This document shows positions 7,966 to 17,631 of a stretch of DNA of 64,000 nt, in pieces. Location: the NCBI RefSeq assembly GCF_002836515.1, contig NZ_PJBC01000001.1, positions 124,001 through 188,000 on the forward strand, written 5' to 3'. The DNA is from Pseudomonas sp. Choline-02u-1. Lineage in GTDB: Bacteria > Pseudomonadota > Gammaproteobacteria > Pseudomonadales > Pseudomonadaceae. The notes under the pieces were generated by a model that saw only the letters and a program-made list of their open reading frames with translations, searched no databases and was not told the origin of the DNA. The stretch's first letter is position 1. Each line of letters starts with the position of its first letter. The position numbers and the translations under genes were made by a program.

Positions 7966-9909
7966 ATGCGGCTGTACCTCTGTGAAAAACCTTCCCAGGC
8001 CAAAGACATCGCGGCCGTGCTCGGCGCCAGGCGTCGCGGCGACGGTTGCTGGTTGGGGACGGACGTCACAGTGACCTGGTGCATCGGCCACTTGCTCGAA
8101 ACTGCTCCGCCGGATGCCTATGACGCGCGCTACAAACGCTGGGTGCTGGCCGATCTGCCGATCATTCCCGACAAATGGAAAATGACCGTCAAGCCCCGCA
8201 CCGCCAGTCAGTACAAATCGGTGAAGCGCCTGCTTGGCGAGGCCAGCGAACTGATCATCGCCACCGACGCCGACCGTGAGGGCGAGATGATCGCCCGGGA
8301 ACTGGTCGAACATTGCCGCTATCGCGGGCCGATCCGCCGCTTGTGGCTGTCGGCGCTGGACGAGGCATCGATTCGCAAGGCCTTGGCCGCGCTGAAACCG
8401 GGAGCCGAAACATTCAGCCTGTATCACTCGGCGCTGGGCCGTTCACGCGCGGACTGGCTGATCGGCATGAACATGAGTCGACTGTTCACCTTGCTGGGCC
8501 GGCAGTCGGGTTATCAGGGCGTTTTGCCGGTGGGCCGAGTACAGACGCCGACCTTGCGACTGGTGGTGGACCGCGACCGCAGCATCGCCGATTTCGTCCC
8601 CGTACCGTTCTGGGCAATCGACGTGGATTTGCTGCACAACGGCACGGCGTTTACCGCGCAATGGCGCGCACCTGCGGATGTTTGTGATGATCAGGATCGC
8701 TGCCTGAATCAGGCGTTGGCGCAACAAGCAGCGGCGGCGATCAGCAGTGCAGACAGCGCACGGGTGATCAAGCTGAAAACCGAGCGCATGCGCGAAGTCG
8801 CGCCCCTGCCCTTCGATCTCGGCACGTTGCAGGAAGTCTGCTCGAAGAAGCTTGGCCTTGGCGCCCAGGAAACCCTCGACATCGCCCAGGCCCTTTACGA
8901 AACCTACAAAGTCATCACCTACCCGCGCAGCGATTGCGGCTTCCTGCCGTTGAGCCAACACAGTGAGGCGCCGTCGATCCTCACAGCGTTGCGCCAGGCC
9001 GATCCGAGCCTTGAAGCGTTGCAGGGTTTTCTCGAACCGCAGCGGCGCTCAAGGGCCTGGAATGACGCCAAGGTCAGCGCTCACCACGGCATCATCCCCA
9101 CCATCGCCGCGAAGAACCTCGAACGTCTAACCGGCAAGCATCGCGCGGTGTACACGCTGATTCGCGCGCGCTACCTGGCGCAGTTCCTGCCCAATCACGA
9201 ATACGATCGTACCCAGGCCGATTTCGACTGCAACGGGCAGGCGTTGCGTGCCGTGGGCAAGCAGATCATGGAACCGGGCTGGAAGCGCGCATTGCCCGAG
9301 GCACTGGCCCCGGCCAAGGGCCGCGAAGCGCCCGCGCCGCAAACCTTGCCGGCTCTGAGCCAGGGCGTCGAATGCGCTGTGTTGAAGGTGAATCTCAAGG
9401 ATCTGTGGACGCAACCGCCAAAACCCTACACCGAAGGCGATCTGATCAAGGCAATGAAGAACGTCGCCAGACTGGTCGAAGATCCGCTGCTCAAACAGAA
9501 ACTCAAAGACACCACCGGCATCGGCACCGAAGCCACCCGCGCGTCGATTATCCAGGGTCTGCTTGATCGAGGTTATCTGGTGAAGAACGGTAAGGCGCTG
9601 GCTGCGACGCCGGCCGCTTTCAGCCTGATCGACGCAGTGCCACGGGCAATCGCCGATCCGGGCACCACAGCCATTTGGGAACAAGCGCTGGACATGGTGC
9701 AAAGCGGCGAGATGAGTCTGGAAGAATTTGTCACCAAACAGGCCGCGTGGATGAGCAAGCAGGTCACCCGCTGCTCCGCCCTCAGACTGACCATCAGCGG
9801 CCCGCCTCCCGCCGGCAAAGCCGCAGCGCCGTGGAAGAAAAAACGCAAGTCGACGGCCAGCAAAACCGCCGGTCCGCGCAAACGCACGACACGGCCGGCG
9901 ACCCGCTGA
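7966..9909 (+). CDS. topB: DNA topoisomerase III
   Basis: 647 residues from the ATG at 7966 (MRLYLCEKPSQAKDIA); the frame stays open upstream to 7903 but those residues are not family-like. The Toprim domain has its N-terminal glutamate in CEKPSQ and the acidic triad in TDADREGE (Asp101, Asp103, Glu105). The DNA-cleaving tyrosine is Tyr319 in YPRSDCGF. A type IA enzyme that relaxes negatively supercoiled DNA and decatenates replication intermediates. The C-terminus ends in a lysine/arginine-rich tail (KKKRKSTASK...) in place of zinc fingers, as is usual for TopB. Confidence 0.96.
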   Translation: MRLYLCEKPSQAKDIAAVLGARRRGDGCWLGTDVTVTWCIGHLLETAPPDAYDARYKRWVLADLPIIPDKWKMTVKPRTASQYKSVKRLLGEASELIIATDADREGEMIARELVEHCRYRGPIRRLWLSALDEASIRKALAALKPGAETFSLYHSALGRSRADWLIGMNMSRLFTLLGRQSGYQGVLPVGRVQTPTLRLVVDRDRSIADFVPVPFWAIDVDLLHNGTAFTAQWRAPADVCDDQDRCLNQALAQQAAAAISSADSARVIKLKTERMREVAPLPFDLGTLQEVCSKKLGLGAQETLDIAQALYETYKVITYPRSDCGFLPLSQHSEAPSILTALRQADPSLEALQGFLEPQRRSRAWNDAKVSAHHGIIPTIAAKNLERLTGKHRAVYTLIRARYLAQFLPNHEYDRTQADFDCNGQALRAVGKQIMEPGWKRALPEALAPAKGREAPAPQTLPALSQGVECAVLKVNLKDLWTQPPKPYTEGDLIKAMKNVARLVEDPLLKQKLKDTTGIGTEATRASIIQGLLDRGYLVKNGKALAATPAAFSLIDAVPRAIADPGTTAIWEQALDMVQSGEMSLEEFVTKQAAWMSKQVTRCSALRLTISGPPPAGKAAAPWKKKRKSTASKTAGPRKRTTRPATR

Positions 9910-10452
9910 AACCCTTAGGGGTGCCTTCTGCAGGTTGCTGAAACGTATCTTTTCTCATTCCAAAACAGCTTTGTCCGACAATATGTAGTGCTCGAAAATA
10001 ATCACTACAAAACCGTTGACGGCGTCGTTTTGCTTTTGCATGATGAAGACGTTCCCCGATCGGGAGCGCTGGTAACACGCTTGAGCAAACTCGTCTGACC
10101 GCCGAGTTGTTTTTTCCGGATACACGCTGCCCACAAGGCAGATTGAAGAAGCTGACCTGGCCTGAACGTCCAGTACAAGGACGAGAAGCGCTGGCGAAAA
10201 TTCTCAAGACGCTTGTGGTCGACACTGGACATGTCGTCAAGGAGCCTCCCGGTTTTCGCTGCTTCTCCTCGTTGTGACGCTATTGCGTAGCAGTTATTCA
10301 ACACGACTACATGCAACAGATGCACGACCCCGTACTTCACACGGGCGAGCGCTGACGTCCTGGTTTCGGTGCCAGGGATCAACTAACCGATGGGCTACCT
10401 GTATTAGCGAATCAACTTTGAAAGATCACCAGACTGGTCAAGGGGCATAACA
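9910..10452. other. Gene-poor gap with a possible coding remnant
   Basis: No convincing gene. Rightward, a 70-odd codon open stretch ends at TGA 10275-10277, contains LKKLTWPERPVQGREALAK and has no start codon. Just before it another frame is open for about 36 codons (VLENNHYKTVDGVVLLLHD), closing at TGA where the first stretch begins. That could be a gene broken by frameshifts, but I do not recognise the family. Leftward, 10005-10382 is open but its composition looks random. Confidence 0.35.
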
Positions 10453-10782
10453 ATGAATCTGAATAATCAACCCACCATCGAAGAACTGGCTCGGATGTTC
10501 GCGGCGCAAAAAGACAGCCACGACAGCCACATTCTCTGGATCAGCAAGTCGGGTCAGGTGCATATCGACTGCCTGTCGCCCCACGCTGGCGAAGAAGAAT
10601 TCGACCGCAACCATCAGAACCTGCTGGCCCGCCTGAAGATGTATCGCCGCGGCCACGGTTATGTCGGCAAGAAGGCAGCGGCCGACAAGGACTTCATTGG
10701 CAGCGTGCTGCAGACGCTGAAGCAGGCGTGGGATTCGATGCAGAACAAAAATGAAGTTCGGGTGATTGATCGGTTTTATTGA
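10453..10782 (+). CDS. Conserved hypothetical protein
   Basis: 109 residues with no signal peptide or membrane segment. The sequence (TIEELARMFAAQKDSHDS, ILWISKSGQVHIDCLSP) looks like a compact soluble protein, and the composition matches its neighbours. No family recognised. It ends shortly before a strong terminator shared with the convergent cynR gene. Confidence 0.75.
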   Translation: MNLNNQPTIEELARMFAAQKDSHDSHILWISKSGQVHIDCLSPHAGEEEFDRNHQNLLARLKMYRRGHGYVGKKAAADKDFIGSVLQTLKQAWDSMQNKNEVRVIDRFY

Positions 10783-10800
10783 GTAAGCGCTGCAATCACG

Positions 10801-10836
10801 AAAGGGCCTGCTTCCAAGGTGGAGCAGGCCCTTTTT
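10801..10836. terminator. Bidirectional terminator
   Basis: AAAGGGCCTGC pairs with GCAGGCCCTTT across an 11-13 base loop, with T on the right and A on the left, so it can end both the rightward hypothetical gene and the leftward cynR. Confidence 0.85.
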
Positions 10837-10861
10837 ACATCCAGAACGCGCGCAAAGATGT

Positions 10862-11743
10862 TCATGCGTTATGCGTTTGCAGAACAAGGTCAACAAGCGC
10901 CAGCGCCGCCGCGCTGTGATAATTATTCCTGCGCCGCAACAACGCCGCTCCACGCTGCGGCGCCTCCCCTTCGACCCGCAAGCGGCGCAATGCCCGGTCA
11001 TCGCTGGCAATCGCCTCGGGCAACATAGTCGCCAGCGGCGCATGCCGCACCACTTCCAGCAATGTACTCACCGAGTTCACCTCGATCCGCACCTGCGGCG
11101 TAATCCCCTGCTCGCGGAAATACTCATCAACCGATAACCGCGTGATGAAGCCCGGCGCCAGCAAGGCGAAATCCAGTGAAGCAACCTCCACCGGCGTCAA
11201 CACCGAATGGCTGTCATACAGCGGATGCCCAGGCCCGACCATGATCCCCAGCGTCTCGGTAAACGCCGGTATGCATTCGATATCGGCATTGCGCACCGGC
11301 GTAAACGCGATCGCGACATCCAGCGAGTCATCCGTCAGCCCGGCCTCGATGTCGTCCATCGACAACTCGAAGATCTCCAGATGAATCCCGGGAAACCGTG
11401 CCCCGTAGTCGCGCACCAGTGGCCCGACCAGATACGCCATGAACGTCGGCGTCATCGCCAGGCGCAGCGTGCCGCGGGACAAGTCCTTCACGTCGTGCAA
11501 GGCGCGCTGCCCGGCTTCCAGCTCCACCAGCACGCGCCGCGCGCATTCGATGTAAGCCGCGCCGGCATCCGTCGGCTTCACCGTGCGCGAGGTGCGATCG
11601 AACAGGCTCACGCCGAGGGTCTCTTCCAGTTGCCTAATCTGCTGCGACAACGTCGGCTGCGACACATGCAGCGCTTCGGCGGCGCGGGTGAAGCCACCGT
11701 GATCGGCAACGGCGAGCAAATAACGCAAATGTCGCAACAGCAT
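10862..11743 (-). CDS. cynR: LysR family activator of the cyn genes
   Basis: 293 residues. The N-terminal helix-turn-helix [23 protein letters not shown] is followed by a LysR effector domain. It is divergent from cynS with about 120 bases between. In E. coli CynR activates cynTSX in response to cyanate. The name follows from family and position. Confidence 0.85.
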   Translation of the reverse strand: MLLRHLRYLLAVADHGGFTRAAEALHVSQPTLSQQIRQLEETLGVSLFDRTSRTVKPTDAGAAYIECARRVLVELEAGQRALHDVKDLSRGTLRLAMTPTFMAYLVGPLVRDYGARFPGIHLEIFELSMDDIEAGLTDDSLDVAIAFTPVRNADIECIPAFTETLGIMVGPGHPLYDSHSVLTPVEVASLDFALLAPGFITRLSVDEYFREQGITPQVRIEVNSVSTLLEVVRHAPLATMLPEAIASDDRALRRLRVEGEAPQRGAALLRRRNNYHSAAALALVDLVLQTHNA

Positions 11744-11864
11744 GAGGGCACCATCTATAGGCAGGACTTATGCGAAGCATTGTATATCGGTCTTGGACGC
11801 TATGAATCGACCGGCGCAACATTGTTTCCACACAAGCAAGCCAACCCCTGAAAGGAGTGACACC

Positions 11865-12332
11865 ATGCAACAGTCCCACGCCTACAACGACAACAGCCTG
11901 GCCCTGACCACCCGCGTTCTCGACGCCAAGGCGAAAAAAGATCTGTCGTGGCAGGATCTTGCTGACGGCACCGGCCTCAGCCTGGCCTACGTCACTGCCG
12001 CCCTGCTCGGCCAGCATCCGTTGCCGGAAAACGCTGCTAAGGTGGTCGGCGACAAACTCGACCTCAGCGCGGATGACGTTGCCGCCCTGCAGATCATTCC
12101 TCTGCGTGGCAGCCTCAGCGGCGTGCCGACCGATCCGACCATCTACCGTTTTCACGAAATGATCCAGATCTACGGCACCACCCTCAAAGCGCTGGTCCAT
12201 GAGCAGTTTGGTGATGGGATCATCAGCGCGATCAACTTCAAACTGGACATCAAGAAAGTCGAAGACCCGGAAGGCGGCTCCCGCGCCGTGGTGACCCTCG
12301 ACGGCAAGTTTCTGCCCCTGCGCCCGTTCTGA
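11865..12332 (+). CDS. cynS: Cyanate hydratase (cyanase)
   Basis: 155 residues from the ATG at 11865, preceded by AAGGAG; the frame is open further upstream but starts there lack a site. Cyanase converts cyanate plus bicarbonate to ammonia and two CO2. The catalytic triad is present: Arg95 and Glu98 in [11 protein letters not shown] and a serine in [11 protein letters not shown] (about 121). N-terminal half is helical, C-terminal half the catalytic dimer domain. It is followed by its bicarbonate-supplying partner, carbonic anhydrase. Confidence 0.96.
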   Translation: MQQSHAYNDNSLALTTRVLDAKAKKDLSWQDLADGTGLSLAYVTAALLGQHPLPENAAKVVGDKLDLSADDVAALQIIPLRGSLSGVPTDPTIYRFHEMIQIYGTTLKALVHEQFGDGIISAINFKLDIKKVEDPEGGSRAVVTLDGKFLPLRPF

Positions 12333-12338
12333 TGCGCC

Positions 12339-12361
12339 GGCCCGCACCCTGCGTGCGGGCC
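12339..12361. other. Strong hairpin between cynS and the carbonic anhydrase gene
   Basis: GGCCCGCAC pairs perfectly with GTGCGGGCC over a five-base loop, seven bases after the cynS stop. There is no T-run, so it is more likely an mRNA stabiliser or processing site than a terminator. Confidence 0.6.
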
Positions 12362-12390
12362 ATCCGATTTCCGCCAAGAGGACACGCCCC

Positions 12391-13050
12391 ATGAAAGCCT
12401 TGATCGACGGCTTCCTGAAATTCCAGAACGAAGCCTTCCCGCAACGCAGCGAACTGTTCAAACATCTGGCCACGACTCAGCAACCCGGCACGCTGTTCAT
12501 CACTTGTTCCGACAGCCGTGTGGTGCCTGAGCTGCTGACCCAGCAGGAACCCGGCGAGCTGTTCGTGATCCGCAACGCCGGCAATATCGTGCCCTCCTAC
12601 AGCCCGCATCCGGGCGGCGTGTCAGCGACGGTGGAGTATGCGGTGGCGGTGTTGGGAGTGACCGATATCGTGATTTGCGGCCACTCCGATTGCGGCGCGA
12701 TGACCGCGATTGCCCAGTGCAAATGCATGGATCACCTGCCAGCCGTCAGCGGCTGGTTGCAGCATGCCGAGTCGGCGAAGGTGATGAACGAAGCGCGCGT
12801 GCATGGCAGCGACGCGGCGAAGTTGAGCTCGATGGTGCGCGAGAACGTGATCGCGCAACTGGCGAATATTCAGACCCACCCGAGTGTGCGCCTGGCCCAG
12901 GAGCAAGGGCGGCTGAATCTGCATGGCTGGGTCTATGACATCGAGACCGGTTCGATCGACGCGCTCACTTCCGATCGTCGCACCTTTGTACCGTTGGCCG
13001 AGCAACCAACCACTTGCGCGATCAGCGCTAGGACTTCCAACGCAGCCTGA
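12391..13050 (+). CDS. cynT: Beta-class carbonic anhydrase of the cyanate operon
   Basis: 219 residues, same length as E. coli CynT. Zinc site Cys39, Asp41 (CSDSR), His98 and Cys101 (GHSDCGA). It interconverts CO2 and bicarbonate and prevents bicarbonate depletion while cyanase works. It follows cynS by 58 bases containing a stem-loop. Order here is cynS-cynT, the reverse of E. coli. No cynX transporter follows. Confidence 0.94.
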   Translation: MKALIDGFLKFQNEAFPQRSELFKHLATTQQPGTLFITCSDSRVVPELLTQQEPGELFVIRNAGNIVPSYSPHPGGVSATVEYAVAVLGVTDIVICGHSDCGAMTAIAQCKCMDHLPAVSGWLQHAESAKVMNEARVHGSDAAKLSSMVRENVIAQLANIQTHPSVRLAQEQGRLNLHGWVYDIETGSIDALTSDRRTFVPLAEQPTTCAISARTSNAA

Positions 13051-13062
13051 CGCCCGGGCCGG

Positions 13063-13166
13063 TGATCGTTCCCACGCTCTGCGTGGGAATGCAGGCCGTA
13101 ACGCTCTGCGTCACTGGACGCGGAGCGTCCCTAGAGGCGTTCCCACGCAGAGCGTGGGAACGATCA
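13063..13166. repeat. 104-base palindromic repeat, copy 1
   Basis: Outer arms TGATCGTTCCCACGCTCTGC and complement enclose inner short palindromes (CGTTCCCACGC...). A second copy lies at 23847-23955. It is unrelated to the REP core and lies between convergent genes, where it may also stop transcription. Confidence 0.85.
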
Positions 13167-13171
13167 ACAGA

Positions 13172-14674
13172 TCAGCGTTTCACCGTGAGATCAATCTGAG
13201 TCATGCGACTGCGCACGGTAAAAACGCCATCGCCGGAGAGAATTGCACTGCGCGCAAACAGGCGCCCGCTCTCCCAATTTGAAAGGCCCAGTTCCGGCTT
13301 GTTCAGCGCGTACTGGCCATCGACCCAACGCGTGATGCCGTTGCCCACGAACGGCGCATTCACGGCGTTATAGAAACGCTCCTGAGCCGCCGCATCCTCA
13401 CTGATCAACGACACGGTGAATTGCGGGCTGTAACGGTTGAACAGCGCGATTGCCTGATCCAGGTCCTCGACGATCATCAGGCTGACTTCCGGGGTTTCCT
13501 CCCATTCCCACTCGCGGCCCAGGTCCGACTCGGGCAAGGATTCGGCCAGCGCTTCGGTCCGGTAACCCTGCGCACGATAAACCTCGACCGTCGCGTTCCG
13601 CCATTCGCTTGGCAGGCAACTTTCACTGCCCTCGATGATGTGCAATTTGCAGCCTTGGCCGCGCGCCGTGCCTGCGCCTTTCAACGCATCGAGAAACAGC
13701 GGCACCAGTTCAGCGGCGCGTTCACGCTGAATCAGGCAGACATTCAGGGTGTTGCAGACCTTGCGATCCAGCGAGTTGCGCACCACCGCCGCGAAGCGTG
13801 TGGCGTCTGCGTCACGGTCGGCGACCAGCCACGCGCCGCCGGTGCCATGCAGGCTCACGGCGGTGCCCGCCTGCTGGGCAATGCTGCCCAACTGGCTGAC
13901 CGCGCGCCCCGAGCCACGCGCCACCGCCAGCGACAGACGCCGGTCGGCGAACATCGCCCAACCGGCGGCATGATTGACGCTTTCGACCAACGACACCGCG
14001 CCAACCGGCAAGCCGGCTTCGGCCAGTGCCGGGTTCAATCCATGGGTGACGATGGCTTGCGCGGTGCCCAACGCATCGCTGCCGATGCGCAGCACAGCGG
14101 TATTGCCAGTGCGCAACACCCCGGCAGCGTCAGCAAATACGTTGGGTCGGCCTTCGAAGACAAATGCGACGATGCCCAGCGGCGAGACGACTTGCTCAAC
14201 CTTCCAGCCGTCGTGCTCGACGCTGCTGATGACTTTGCCACGCGTCGGTGGCGCATCACGCCAGGCGCGCAGCCCGGCGATCATGTCGCGGCGCATGCGT
14301 TCATCCGCGAGCAAGCGTGTGGTCGAACGACCGCGCGCCTTGGCCCGCTCGATGTCCGCGCGGTTGGCAGCTTCGATCTGCGTCCAGCATTCAGGATTTT
14401 CCAGGCGCTGAGCGAACAGGTCGAAGAATTGACCGATGGCTTCATCGGGCACTGTCGACAAAGCGCTGAATGCCGCAGCCGCACGCTCGATCGCCACCGA
14501 GGCGGCCTGTTGATCGGCCACAGGGATCAGCAACAACTCGCCTGTAACTTGCTCGACCAGCAAATGGTCTCCGGGCTGAAACCGCGCGGCCAGTTCGGGG
14601 CTGACCACGGTGACGCGGTTACCAGCGAAAGGGATCGGCGTGCCAGCGACTAGACGTTCGAGCGCAAGAGACAT
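13172..14674 (-). CDS. ProA-like aldehyde dehydrogenase (gamma-glutamyl phosphate reductase family)
   Basis: 500 residues, about 80 longer than ordinary ProA, the excess being mainly N-terminal. From about residue 55 it reads as the ProA fold: SPLGIVAFVFEGRPNVFADA, LRTGNTAVLRIGSDAL and the probable catalytic Cys307 in RKVCNTLNV. ProA reduces glutamyl-5-phosphate to the semialdehyde in proline synthesis. The unusual length and lack of proB suggest a paralogue with another acyl-phosphate or aldehyde substrate. Adjacent, same strand, to glutaminase with a 100-base gap; a functional link is conceivable but unproved. Confidence 0.75.
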   Translation of the reverse strand: MSLALERLVAGTPIPFAGNRVTVVSPELAARFQPGDHLLVEQVTGELLLIPVADQQAASVAIERAAAAFSALSTVPDEAIGQFFDLFAQRLENPECWTQIEAANRADIERAKARGRSTTRLLADERMRRDMIAGLRAWRDAPPTRGKVISSVEHDGWKVEQVVSPLGIVAFVFEGRPNVFADAAGVLRTGNTAVLRIGSDALGTAQAIVTHGLNPALAEAGLPVGAVSLVESVNHAAGWAMFADRRLSLAVARGSGRAVSQLGSIAQQAGTAVSLHGTGGAWLVADRDADATRFAAVVRNSLDRKVCNTLNVCLIQRERAAELVPLFLDALKGAGTARGQGCKLHIIEGSESCLPSEWRNATVEVYRAQGYRTEALAESLPESDLGREWEWEETPEVSLMIVEDLDQAIALFNRYSPQFTVSLISEDAAAQERFYNAVNAPFVGNGITRWVDGQYALNKPELGLSNWESGRLFARSAILSGDGVFTVRSRMTQIDLTVKR

Positions 14675-14775
14675 GAAGCGGATTCACCATGCAGAGGGCG
14701 GCCGGAAAATGTAGCGCAATACGGGCTCAAATACACCTCTACAAACACTAAACAAACCTGTGGTGTTCAGGTGGG

Positions 14776-15684
14776 TCAGAACACCGACCAGCCAATCCGC
14801 GAGCTCAGCAACTCCAGCGCCGCCATCCCCGCCAGCGAATTACCCGCCGCGTTCAACTCCGGCGACCAGACGCACACACTGAATTGCCCCGGCACTACCG
14901 CAACAATCCCGCCACCTACCCCGCTCTTGCCCGGCAGACCAACGCGATAAGCAAAGTTACCTGCCTCGTCATACAAACCGCTGGTCGCCATGATCGAGTT
15001 CACCTGCTGGGTCTGGCGGCGCGTCAGGATCTGCTCGCCACTGTGCTTGCAGAACCCGTCATTGGCCAGAAAGCAGAACGCCCGGGCCAGATCGATGCAA
15101 TTCATCCGCAGCGCGCAATGGCTGAAATAGCTGCGCAATACTGCTTCGACATCGTTGTGAAAGTTGCCGAACGACTGCATCAGATACGCCATCGCCGCAT
15201 TGCGCGCGCGGTGCTGGTATTCGGAGTCGGCGACCTTGCCGTCGATCATGATCTGCGGGTTGCCCGACAGGCGTCGGACGAAGTCGCGCATCGACAGTGT
15301 CGGTGCGGCGAAGCGCGACTGGTTGATGTCGCAGATGACCAGTGCCCCGGCATTGATGAACGGATTGCGCGGGCGGCCGCGCTCGAATTCCAGTTGCACC
15401 AGCGAGTTGAATGGCTGGCCGGACGGCTCGTGGCCAAGCCGTTCCCAGATCGCTTCGCCGGAATGATCGATGGCCTGTACCAGGCTGAACACCTTGGAAA
15501 TACTCTGCACCGAGAACGGCGTTTCAGCGTCGCCGGCGCAGTACATTTCGCCATCGTTGCTGTACACGGCAATGCCCAATTGGTTGGCCGGCACGGTGCC
15601 GAGGGCGGGAATATAGTCAGCAACTTTGCCCTGCCCGATCAGGGGCCGGACCGCGTCAAGGATCTCGTTCAACAGCGCTTGCAT
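14776..15684 (-). CDS. glsA: Glutaminase (serine-dependent, GlsA/GlsB type)
   Basis: 302 residues from the ATG at 15684; a GTG at 15726 would give 316, longer than usual. It hydrolyses glutamine to glutamate and ammonia. The beta-lactamase-like SxxK motif is SISK (61-64) in [12 protein letters not shown]. Other family segments are [10 protein letters not shown] and [14 protein letters not shown]. Cytosolic, no signal peptide. Confidence 0.92.
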   Translation of the reverse strand: MQALLNEILDAVRPLIGQGKVADYIPALGTVPANQLGIAVYSNDGEMYCAGDAETPFSVQSISKVFSLVQAIDHSGEAIWERLGHEPSGQPFNSLVQLEFERGRPRNPFINAGALVICDINQSRFAAPTLSMRDFVRRLSGNPQIMIDGKVADSEYQHRARNAAMAYLMQSFGNFHNDVEAVLRSYFSHCALRMNCIDLARAFCFLANDGFCKHSGEQILTRRQTQQVNSIMATSGLYDEAGNFAYRVGLPGKSGVGGGIVAVVPGQFSVCVWSPELNAAGNSLAGMAALELLSSRIGWSVF

Positions 15685-15823
15685 GCCGGGTTCCGAAAGT
15701 CTCGCCCCATGGGATTGCGGGGACACTGGAGCTAGACGCTGCGCCCGCCGGTCGCATCACACCGGCAAGCGCGGCGCAAAATGTTCTAGGCTCAAGCGGA
15801 CCATTCAGACACAGGAGAGCACC

Positions 15824-16312
15824 ATGCACCTCGAAGGCTCCTGCCATTGCGGCAAAGTCACGTTCAGCCTTGACAGCGCCCATCCTTATCCCTATCAACG
15901 CTGCTACTGCTCGATCTGTCGCAAGACGCAGGGCGGTGGCGGTTATGCGATCAATCTCGGCGGCGATGCGACTACCCTCAAGGTTCGCGGACGCAAAAAC
16001 ATCAGCATCTATCACGCGAAGATGAAAGCTGAAAGCGATAAACGCGCCCATCGCAGCAGCGCCGAACGCCACTTCTGTGCGCTGTGCGGCAGCGGCCTTT
16101 GGCTGTTCAGCCCGGAGTGGCCAGAGCTGATTCATCCATTCGCCTCGGCGATCGACACGCCACTGCCGGTGCCGCCGGAACACACGCACCTGATGCTTGG
16201 TTCGAAAGCGCCGTGGGTTGAGCTCGAGGCCAAGCCGAAGGATCAGCAGTTTGATGAATATCCCGAAGAATCGATCGCCCAGTGGCATGAGCGACTCGGC
16301 GTGACCCGCTGA
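15824..16312 (+). CDS. GFA/CENP-V-like zinc protein
   Basis: 162 residues from the ATG at 15824, with AGGAG upstream. The GFA domain zinc ligands are intact: Cys7/Cys9 (CHCG), Cys27/Cys29/Cys32 (CYCSIC) and Cys85/Cys88 (CALC). The family was named for a glutathione-dependent formaldehyde-activating enzyme, but most members have no proven reaction. Alone between convergent neighbours. Confidence 0.87.
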   Translation: MHLEGSCHCGKVTFSLDSAHPYPYQRCYCSICRKTQGGGGYAINLGGDATTLKVRGRKNISIYHAKMKAESDKRAHRSSAERHFCALCGSGLWLFSPEWPELIHPFASAIDTPLPVPPEHTHLMLGSKAPWVELEAKPKDQQFDEYPEESIAQWHERLGVTR

Positions 16313-16344
16313 ATACCGCGCCCTTCGCGAGCAGGCAATATCAA

Positions 16345-17631
16345 TCAGTCCAGATGCGCCCAGGTCATCCTGAACAACGCTCCACCCCACACCGAATCGC
16401 CAACCTCAACCTGCCCACCATGGGACTGCGACACCCGCCGTACCAGCGCCAGACCCAGCCCGAAACCACCGGTGCGCCGGTCACGGCTGGCGTCGAGTCG
16501 CGAAAACGGTTCGAAGATTTTTCCCCGTCCATTCAGCGGCACGCCCGGCCCGTCATCGCTGACCCGCACTTCATAGTCATCGCCGTTGCGCAGCAGAGAC
16601 ACCTCAACGCGCTGCTCGGCATAGCGGATGGCGTTGCGCAAAAGGTTGATCACCGCCCTCGCCATAAAACGCGGTTCAATGCTCACGATGTCAACCTGGC
16701 AATCTGAGATCGACAACTGCACACCCGCCGCTTCAGCTTCCAACGCGACACTGCCGACAACGCTGTCGAGCCAGTCGGCCGCGTGAATTTTCTCGCGTTT
16801 GATTACCGTCGCGCCGTGCTCGAGGCTGGCGTAGGTCAGCAGCTCCGAGACCATTTCCTCAAGCTCTCCGAGGTCGGCATACATGTCGGCGATCAGCTCG
16901 CGATTCCGGCTTGGGTCCGGCTGTTGCTTTAGCTGATCGAGCTCGAACGAAAGCCGTGCGATCGGTGTGCGCAACTCGTGGGACACGGCGTTGGTCAGTT
17001 CGCGCTGGTTGGCGATCAGCCCCTCGATGCGCGCCGCCATCAGGTTGAAGTGCTCGGCCAGATCGCGGATGTTCGAGCGCCGCGATAACTGGATGCGCAC
17101 CGACAAATCGTTCGCGCCGAAACGCTCGGCGGCCAGCCGCAGCTTTTCCAGGTCGCGCCAGTGTGGACGCACCCAGAAAAACAGAACGATGCCGATCAGC
17201 ACTGCGAGCATCATGTAGGCTGCGGTGATGTAGAACGGCATCAGACTCGGCTCCGGCGGCAGCTTGATGCTGAGCAACTGCGCGCCACCATCGATATTGC
17301 TGATGAACTGTGTGTAATCGTCGCGGATCACCAGCAGATTCTGCGCCAGTTCGGCCTTTTCTTGCGGCGTCAGGGCCAGTTGATCGGCCTCGACCAGACT
17401 CAGCGACAGACCGTAATGCGCGCGCAATGAATCGAGTTTCTGTTCACGCTCGGCGCCCTGGCGACCTTGCAGATGATCGACCAGCGACCACGCCTGACCA
17501 CGCACGGCTTCACGGTTGTAATCCTGCGTCTGGCTGTCGAGCAACGCGTTGAAGGTGTGCTCGACCGTCTGCAAGGCCAGCACCAGCCCCACTGTCATCA
17601 CCAGAAACAGGCCGAGGAATAAGCGCAGCAT
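16345..17631 (-). CDS. Sensor histidine kinase, RstB-like
   Basis: 428 residues. First membrane segment about 3-22, a periplasmic domain of roughly 105 residues, second segment 132-153, then HAMP, dimerisation box SHELRTP with phospho-acceptor His218, and an ATPase domain (NLLRNAIRYA, DDGPGVP, GFGLGLALV). It should phosphorylate the regulator encoded directly upstream; the regulator's TAG is followed immediately by this ATG. Signal unknown. RstB is the nearest named relative by architecture; I would not give it that name outright. Confidence 0.88.
   Translation of the reverse strand: MLRLFLGLFLVMTVGLVLALQTVEHTFNALLDSQTQDYNREAVRGQAWSLVDHLQGRQGAEREQKLDSLRAHYGLSLSLVEADQLALTPQEKAELAQNLLVIRDDYTQFISNIDGGAQLLSIKLPPEPSLMPFYITAAYMMLAVLIGIVLFFWVRPHWRDLEKLRLAAERFGANDLSVRIQLSRRSNIRDLAEHFNLMAARIEGLIANQRELTNAVSHELRTPIARLSFELDQLKQQPDPSRNRELIADMYADLGELEEMVSELLTYASLEHGATVIKREKIHAADWLDSVVGSVALEAEAAGVQLSISDCQVDIVSIEPRFMARAVINLLRNAIRYAEQRVEVSLLRNGDDYEVRVSDDGPGVPLNGRGKIFEPFSRLDASRDRRTGGFGLGLALVRRVSQSHGGQVEVGDSVWGGALFRMTWAHLD

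Noticed and set aside
10005..10382. 125-residue leftward frame in the gap after topB
   Set aside because: Amino acid content looks random, with no ribosome site or recognised motif.
13421..14653. 410-residue frame opposite the ProA-like gene
   Set aside because: Antisense shadow; the opposite strand carries catalytic and cofactor motifs.
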